Below are positions 4,953 to 9,354 of a stretch of DNA of 9,354 nucleotides, piece after piece. The translations under genes and the position numbers were made by a program. Where the stretch lies: positions 1-9,354 of the forward strand of contig NZ_CAMJVP010000128.1 in the NCBI RefSeq assembly GCF_946221465.1, in the 5' to 3' direction. This DNA comes from an uncultured Aeromicrobium sp. (GTDB taxonomy: Bacteria; Actinomycetota; Actinomycetes; Propionibacteriales; Nocardioidaceae). The notes beneath the pieces are model-generated. The model was given only the letters and a program-made list of their open reading frames with translations. It did no database searches and had not been told where the DNA came from. Each line of letters begins with the position of its first letter. Positions within the stretch are counted from its first letter, which is position 1.

Positions 4953-6539
4953 GTGACATCCGTGAGAGACATCACCCACGCCCTCCTTCAACGCAGCGGT
5001 GCCGCCTTCATCTTCGGCAATCCCGGCTCGAACGAGCTGCCGTTCCTCGCCGCGCTTCCCGGCAATCTGCAGTACGTCCTGGCGCTGCACGAAGGTGCCG
5101 CGGTCGCCATGGCCGACGGCTACGCGCAGGCCAGCGGGACCCTCGGGATCGTGAACCTCCACGCCGCGTCCGGTACCGGCAACGCGATGGGAGGGCTCAG
5201 CAACGCGGCCATCTCCCGCTCGCCGCTACTGCTCATCGCCGGCCAGCAGGTGCGCGCCACGGTGGGGCAGAACGTCATGCTCGCCACCGTGGACGCGCCC
5301 GTGCTGACCCGCCCGCTCACCGGCTTCTCAGCCGAGCCGCTCAGCGCCGAGGACACACCGCGCACGATCGCCGAGGCCATCCACAGCGCGACGGTGGGCC
5401 GGCGTGGGCCCTCCTTCGTCTCCGTCCCGTACGACGACTGGGAGCGTCCGGTCGATCCCAGTGCCGAGCTGCTCACCGCGCGCCGGGTCGTGCGGGCGTT
5501 CGGGGTCGACGAGCAGGAGATCGCGCGCCTGGCAGAGCGGCTCGCCGCCGCCGCCGCGCCGCTGCTGGTGCTCGGGTCAGATCTCGACGGTACCGCCGAC
5601 CTCGACGGGCTCATCGCACTCGCGGAGCACCTCGACGCCCCTGTCCATGTGGCGCCCTCGCCGTACCGACTGCCGTTCCCCAACCGCCACCGCCTGTTCG
5701 CCGGCGTCCTGCCCGCCAGCATCGCCGCAGTCAACGCCGCGATGTCCGGGCACGATCTCGTCGTGGTCCTCGGCGCGCCGGTCTTTCGGTACCACCAGTA
5801 CGAGCCGGCCGACTTCGTGCCGGCTGGAACCACGGTCGTGCAGGTCACGGACGACGAGTCGGCGGCCGCCCGCGCGCCGTTCGGCGAGACGCTGCTCAGC
5901 GAGCCGGGAGCCGTCGTGGACGCGCTCGTGCGCGAACTGGGTGCGCACAAGGGCCCGGACGCCGGGCGCTGGCGCCCGTGTGAGGAACCACGTCGCGGCG
6001 GCGACGGCCGGTTCGAGCCAGCGGAGGTGTTCGCCGCTCTGCGTCGCACGCAGCCTGAGGACACCGCCTACGTCGTCGAGTCCACGTCCACGACGGCGGA
6101 CTTCTGGCAGCAGATGGACCTTCGTCACCCGGGAAGCTACTACTGGCCTGCCTCCGGGGGGCTCGGTTTCGGCCTTCCCGCAGCCGTCGGTGTCGCCCTC
6201 GCGCGACCTGACCGCAGGGTCGTCGGTGTGATCGGCGACGGCGCGGCCAATTACGGCATCACCGCCCTGTGGACGGCCGCACAGCACCGGGTCCCGGTCA
6301 CCATCGTGGTTCTGCGCAACGGCACCTACGGTGCGCTCCGCTGGTTCGCCGACCTCCTCGGGACCCCCGACGTCCCGGGCCTCGACATCCCCGACATCGA
6401 CCTCGCGCCCATCGCCGAAGGTTACGGCGTGCCCGGCGTGCGGATCCAAGACGCCGCCGCGCTGGAACACGAACTGGCGCAGGAGCCCACCGGTCCTCGG
6501 CTCATCCAGGTCGACACCACGCTGACGACTCCCCACTGA
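4953..6539 (+). CDS. mdlC: Benzoylformate decarboxylase (thiamine-diphosphate dependent)
   Basis: The predicted reaction is benzoylformate to benzaldehyde and CO2, using thiamine diphosphate and Mg2+ in the cytoplasm. The protein is 528 residues, the length I recall for the Pseudomonas putida enzyme, and it aligns along its whole length from memory. The known catalytic residues occur at the same numbers: S26 in FGNPGSNELPF, E47, H70 in NLHAASGTGN and H281 in FRYHQY. The domains are pyrimidine-binding (about 1-180), central (about 190-340) and diphosphate-binding (about 355-528). The latter has GDG (428-430) and N456/T458 as metal ligands; the usual NN that ends this motif is RN here. The substrate-pocket segments ESTSTT (376-381) and NGTYGALRWF (456-465) are retained. 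The GTG start has no ribosome site but a -10 at leaderless spacing. Other aryl or branched keto acids remain possible substrates. Confidence 0.92.
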   Translation: MTSVRDITHALLQRSGAAFIFGNPGSNELPFLAALPGNLQYVLALHEGAAVAMADGYAQASGTLGIVNLHAASGTGNAMGGLSNAAISRSPLLLIAGQQVRATVGQNVMLATVDAPVLTRPLTGFSAEPLSAEDTPRTIAEAIHSATVGRRGPSFVSVPYDDWERPVDPSAELLTARRVVRAFGVDEQEIARLAERLAAAAAPLLVLGSDLDGTADLDGLIALAEHLDAPVHVAPSPYRLPFPNRHRLFAGVLPASIAAVNAAMSGHDLVVVLGAPVFRYHQYEPADFVPAGTTVVQVTDDESAAARAPFGETLLSEPGAVVDALVRELGAHKGPDAGRWRPCEEPRRGGDGRFEPAEVFAALRRTQPEDTAYVVESTSTTADFWQQMDLRHPGSYYWPASGGLGFGLPAAVGVALARPDRRVVGVIGDGAANYGITALWTAAQHRVPVTIVVLRNGTYGALRWFADLLGTPDVPGLDIPDIDLAPIAEGYGVPGVRIQDAAALEHELAQEPTGPRLIQVDTTLTTPH

Positions 6540-6558
6540 CACCAACAGGAGTTCCACC

Positions 6559-7800
6559 ATGACCACACCATCACCCCACGACGAGCGGACCCGACGCTGG
6601 GTGCGCGCGCTCTGCTGGGCGACCGTCACCCTGGAGGGCTTCGACATCGTGGCCCTGAGCGCCGCGCTCCCGACGATCCTCGAGGACGGCCACGTCGGCA
6701 TGGGCAAGGCCGAGGCGACCTTCGTCACGACCATCTCGCTCGTCGGCATCATGGTCGGCGCCATCATCGTCGGACCGCTGTCGGACCGCTGGGGCCGTCG
6801 CGTCAGCATGCTGGGCTCGACTGCTTTGTTCTCGGTGTTCACGCTCGCGGTTCCGCTGGCCAGTAACCCCGAGCAGTTCGGCATCCTGCGGTTCATCGCC
6901 GGCATCGGCCTCGGCGCCTGCATGCCCGCCGCGTTGACGATGATGAGCGAGACAACTCCTGACTCCCAGCGAGCCCGCGGCACGACCATCACGATGACCG
7001 GCTACCACGTCGGCGCGGTGCTGACGTCGATCGTGGCGATCATCGTTGTGCCCCACTGGCATCTGCTGTTCGTCATCGGCGGTGTCGCCGGCCTCGTGAT
7101 CCTGCCGATCATGTGGGCCAAACTGCCCGAGACCAACGAGGTCGCCCTCGGACGTCGCGACAGCACGAAGGCCGTCGAGCCGGTGCCGGCGTCCGCCGCT
7201 CTCAAGCAGCCTTTCCTCATCGCAAGTGTGGCGACCTGGGTCGCCTGCTTCATGGGCCTGCTGCTGGTCTACGGACTCAACAGCTGGCTGCCCACCATCA
7301 TGCGTGAGGCGGGTTATGAGATCGCCGCCTCCCTCACGCTGCTGCTGCTGTTGAACCTCGGCGGCGTCGTCGGCCTCGTCCTCGCCGGCATCGTGGGCGA
7401 TGCGCGCGGCATCCGCGGCAGCGCACTGCTGTGGTTCGGGGCCGCTGCCGTGCTGCTCGGCGCGCTCAGCATCCGGATGCCCACGCTGCTGCTCAACGTG
7501 GCCGTGTTCTGCACCGGTATCTTCGTGTTCAGCGCGCAGGTGCTGATCTTCGCTTGGATCACCCGCTACTACCCGCCGCAAGTGCGTGGCACGGCGCTCG
7601 GGCTCGCTTCGGGGATCGGTCGCCTCGGCTCGATCACCGGCCCGGCCATCACCGGTGCGCTCGTCACCGCCGAGCTCGCCTATCCGTGGGGGTTCTACGT
7701 CTTCGCGGTCGTGGCCGTGCTCGCCCTCGCCGCGATGGCCGTCATTCCCTCTCGCCTCGAACGTGAGGCGACCCCAACGACCCAGGAGGTCACCGCATGA
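6559..7800 (+). CDS. MFS transporter, aromatic acid:H+ symporter type
   Basis: This 413-residue major facilitator protein has about 12 membrane helices and a charged cytoplasmic loop in the middle (about 193-215). The first helix carries LEGFDIVALSAALP (25-38), with the acidic residues E26 and D29 typical of aromatic-acid symporters such as PcaK and BenK. The loop between helices 2 and 3 has the MFS motif A, GPLSDRWGRR (72-81). The helix 4-5 region is RFIAGIGLGACMPAALTMMSE, beginning near residue 114. The inferred role is import of benzoylformate or a related aromatic acid for the enzymes on either side. AGGAG (6547-6551) lies 7 nt before the ATG, which is 19 nt after the decarboxylase stop. 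The stop overlaps the next gene as ATGA, indicating translational coupling. The substrate is inferred from context only. Confidence 0.9.
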   Translation: MTTPSPHDERTRRWVRALCWATVTLEGFDIVALSAALPTILEDGHVGMGKAEATFVTTISLVGIMVGAIIVGPLSDRWGRRVSMLGSTALFSVFTLAVPLASNPEQFGILRFIAGIGLGACMPAALTMMSETTPDSQRARGTTITMTGYHVGAVLTSIVAIIVVPHWHLLFVIGGVAGLVILPIMWAKLPETNEVALGRRDSTKAVEPVPASAALKQPFLIASVATWVACFMGLLLVYGLNSWLPTIMREAGYEIAASLTLLLLLNLGGVVGLVLAGIVGDARGIRGSALLWFGAAAVLLGALSIRMPTLLLNVAVFCTGIFVFSAQVLIFAWITRYYPPQVRGTALGLASGIGRLGSITGPAITGALVTAELAYPWGFYVFAVVAVLALAAMAVIPSRLEREATPTTQEVTA

Positions 7801-9185
7801 TCAACGTCACCGACAAGTCCACCGAGGAAGTCCTCACCCAGGTCGCCGAGGCGACGACCGCTGACGTGGACGCGGCGGTCGCTCGCGCGCGCGAAGCGCA
7901 GCGTGAGTGGGCCGCGCGGCCCTACCACGAGCGCGCGAACGTCCTGCTGCGCGCAGCAGCGATCGCCGAGGCCGAGCCTGAGCGGCTCGTGCCGTGGCTG
8001 CAGCGCGAAGCCGGCTCCGCCGGCGGCAAGGCCCATTTCGAGCACGGCCTCGTGGTGTCAGAGCTCCGCGAGTCGGCGGCGACCGCCTCGGCGCCCTATG
8101 GCCGGCTGCTGCGCTCGGTCAAGCCCCGCATGTCGCTGGCCCGCTACGTAGCGGTCGGCGTGGTGGCCGTGATCTCGCCGTTCAACTTCCCGGCGATCCT
8201 CTCGATGCGCTCGGTGGCGCCGGCGCTGGCACTGGGCAACGCCGTGGTGCTCAAGCCCGATCCGCGAACCGCCATGTCCGGCGGTCTTGCTCTCGCGGAG
8301 ATCTTGCGCGACGCCGGTCTTCCCGAAGGACTGCTGCACGTCTTGCCCGGCGGAGCCGATGTCGGTCAGCATCTGGTCGGCCACCCGGACGTGCCGTGCG
8401 TCAGTTTCACCGGCTCGACGGGTGCCGGACGTGCCATCGCGGCTGCCGCGGCACCGATGTTCAAGAAGGTCCATCTGGAGCTGGGCGGCAACAACGCCCT
8501 GCTCGTGCTGCCGGACGCCGATCTCGAACGTGCCGCCTCCGCGGGCGCCTGGGGGTCGTTCCTCCACCAGGGCCAGATCTGCATGACCACCGGCCGGCAC
8601 CTCGTGCACCGCAGCCGTGCCGACGAGTACACCGCTTTGCTCGCCGCCAAGGCCGAGGCGCTGCCGGTCGGCGACCCGTACACCGACGACGTCGCGCTCG
8701 GCCCGCTCATCGACAGCGGTCAGCGCGACAAGGTGCACCGGTTCGTCACCGACACGGTGGCCGCCGGAGCCACGCTCGCGGCAGGGGGCACTTACGACGG
8801 CCTCTTCTACCGCCCGACGGTCCTGGCGGATGTCAAGCCCGATCACCCGGCGGCGCGCGACGAGATCTTCGGTCCGGTGGCTCCGGTCATCGTCTACGAC
8901 GATGTCGACGAGGCGGTTGCGCTCGTCAATGCCGACCCGTACGGGCTCTCGGCGGGAGTCCTGACCGCCAACGCGATGGTCGGGTACGACCTGAGTGCTC
9001 GACTCGAGGTCGGCATGGTGCACATCAACGATCAGACCGTGGACGACGAGGCCGTCATCCCGTTCGGCGGTATCAAGGCGTCGGGCAGCGGCGGTCATTT
9101 CGGTGGCGCCGAGGCGAACCTCGAGACCTTCGGCCACCTGCAGTGGATCACGATGCAGACCGAGATCGAGCGCTACCCGTTCTGA
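7797..9185 (+). CDS. Benzaldehyde dehydrogenase-type aldehyde dehydrogenase
   Basis: This 462-residue NAD(P)-dependent aldehyde dehydrogenase is inferred to oxidise the benzaldehyde made by the upstream decarboxylase to benzoate. Visible family residues are N130 in SPFNFP, K153 in VLKPDPRTAMSGG, the nucleotide-binding FTGSTGAG (204-211), general base E228 in LELGGNN, catalytic cysteine C262 in HQGQICMTTGRHLVH, E356 in DEIFGPV and the C-terminal PFGGIKASG (422-430). HQGQICMTTGRHLVH and KPDPRT resemble the XylC/benzaldehyde dehydrogenase branch. The ATG overlaps the transporter stop (ATGA), with AGGAGGT (7784-7790) 6 nt upstream. An in-frame TGA at 7764-7766 prevents a longer product. The N-terminus is therefore about 20-25 residues shorter than usual, starting at what is normally the second strand. 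NAD versus NADP preference cannot be fixed from the sequence; D155 replaces the common Ser after KP. Confidence 0.92.
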   Translation: MINVTDKSTEEVLTQVAEATTADVDAAVARAREAQREWAARPYHERANVLLRAAAIAEAEPERLVPWLQREAGSAGGKAHFEHGLVVSELRESAATASAPYGRLLRSVKPRMSLARYVAVGVVAVISPFNFPAILSMRSVAPALALGNAVVLKPDPRTAMSGGLALAEILRDAGLPEGLLHVLPGGADVGQHLVGHPDVPCVSFTGSTGAGRAIAAAAAPMFKKVHLELGGNNALLVLPDADLERAASAGAWGSFLHQGQICMTTGRHLVHRSRADEYTALLAAKAEALPVGDPYTDDVALGPLIDSGQRDKVHRFVTDTVAAGATLAAGGTYDGLFYRPTVLADVKPDHPAARDEIFGPVAPVIVYDDVDEAVALVNADPYGLSAGVLTANAMVGYDLSARLEVGMVHINDQTVDDEAVIPFGGIKASGSGGHFGGAEANLETFGHLQWITMQTEIERYPF

Positions 9186-9200
9186 TCGGAGCCTGTGGAC

Positions 9201-9231
9201 GGCGCGGAGCCTGATCGGCGCGCTCCGCGCC
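9201..9231 (+). terminator. Perfect 10-bp GC-rich hairpin after the catabolic operon
   Basis: GGCGCGGAGC (9201-9210) and GCTCCGCGCC (9222-9231) are exact inverted repeats around an 11-nt loop, starting 15 nt after the dehydrogenase stop. Nine of ten pairs are G-C. No T-run follows, which is common for actinobacterial terminators. This is the probable end of the decarboxylase-transporter-dehydrogenase transcript. Confidence 0.6.
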
Positions 9232-9234
9232 ACC

Positions 9235-9354
9235 ATGGGCGGCATGGGTGATCTCATTGCGCTGCTCGTCACGCTCCTGCCGTCGGCGGCTGCCGAGCCG
9301 TGCCTGATCATGGAGGGTCTGGACGTGCAGCGGCAGATCGCGCTCGGCCATGCC
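9235..9354 (+). CDS. Partial open frame of unknown function at the right edge
   Basis: Forty codons are open to the window edge. They begin MGGMGDLIALLVTLLPSAAAE and continue CLIMEGLDVQRQIALGHA, with a strong G/C bias at third positions, as expected for a real gene in this genome. I do not recognise the family. The start could be the ATG at 9235 or the one at 9244; neither has a Shine-Dalgarno sequence. The first ATG is only 3 nt after the hairpin at 9201-9231, leaving little room for a separate promoter. The frame could be the start of a fourth cassette gene or an unrelated neighbour. An overlapping minus-strand frame is less convincing because it would run into the end of the dehydrogenase. 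Confidence 0.4.
   Translation, partial: MGGMGDLIALLVTLLPSAAAEPCLIMEGLDVQRQIALGHA

Noticed and set aside
4832..5983. 383-codon plus-strand frame overlapping the start of the decarboxylase
   Set aside because: The translation is Arg/Ala low-complexity and overlaps the real coding frame almost throughout.
5577..6992. 471-codon open frame on the minus strand opposite the decarboxylase and transporter
   Set aside because: Its composition is typical of antisense reading of high-GC genes; the opposite strand encodes two clear enzyme/transporter families with intact motifs.
6571..7581. 336-codon minus-strand frame opposite the transporter
   Set aside because: It is very rich in Asp, His, Gln and Arg, a typical shadow of hydrophobic membrane-protein codons.
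8058..9311. 417-codon minus-strand open frame opposite the aldehyde dehydrogenase
   Set aside because: It is Arg/Asp/His-rich without recognisable motifs, and the plus strand carries a complete ALDH with catalytic residues.
1..9354. CRISPR arrays, tRNA/rRNA genes, insertion sequences or transposase remnants, att sites
   Set aside because: I found no spaced direct repeats, RNA-gene signatures, terminal inverted repeats or transposase-like frames, so the inferred cassette insertion leaves no visible mobile-element scar here.

Overview
The window is high-GC DNA from an actinomycete, most likely a mycolic-acid group member (Mycobacteriales/Corynebacteriales). The evidence is a conserved block of core genes: glnA (class I glutamine synthetase), an RDD membrane protein, a DUF4191 membrane protein, lipA and lipB. 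This is the order I recall for Mycobacterium tuberculosis around glnA1/lipA/lipB (Rv2220 down to Rv2217). The genus cannot be settled from this sequence; a Gordonia/Dietzia/Rhodococcus-like organism would fit.

Layout. Positions 1-749 (minus) hold the 5' two-thirds of glnA's N-terminal half, running off the left edge. The 195-bp divergent region 750-944 carries a tandem GlnR-type nitrogen-control site upstream of glnA and a leaderless-type promoter for the RDD gene (945-1358, plus). After a 150-bp convergent gap comes the DUF4191 gene (1509-2213, minus), then lipA (2278-3210, minus) and lipB (3221-3943, minus). LipB and LipA act in sequence to make protein-bound lipoate.

The right half, about 3961-9185, is an accessory catabolic cassette. 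A LysR-type regulator (3961-4866, minus) diverges from a tightly packed operon of benzoylformate decarboxylase (4953-6539), an aromatic-acid-type MFS importer (6559-7800) and a benzaldehyde-dehydrogenase-type ALDH (7797-9185). The inferred route is uptake of benzoylformate (phenylglyoxylate) or a similar aryl keto acid, decarboxylation to the aldehyde, then oxidation to benzoate. No mandelate dehydrogenase or racemase is present in the window. The cassette sits directly upstream of lipB, where M. tuberculosis has the Rv2216/dlaT genes, so it looks like an insertion into a conserved core locus. A perfect 10-bp hairpin (9201-9231) follows the operon, and a partial open frame of unknown function begins at 9235.

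Regulatory signals recur. Five genes (RDD, DUF4191, lipA, lipB and the decarboxylase) have a TANNNT hexamer ending 6-7 nt before the start codon, the arrangement expected of leaderless actinobacterial transcripts. Three of these hexamers are exactly TAGGCT. A T-N11-A dyad lies at about -66 relative to the predicted decarboxylase start, a plausible LysR operator.
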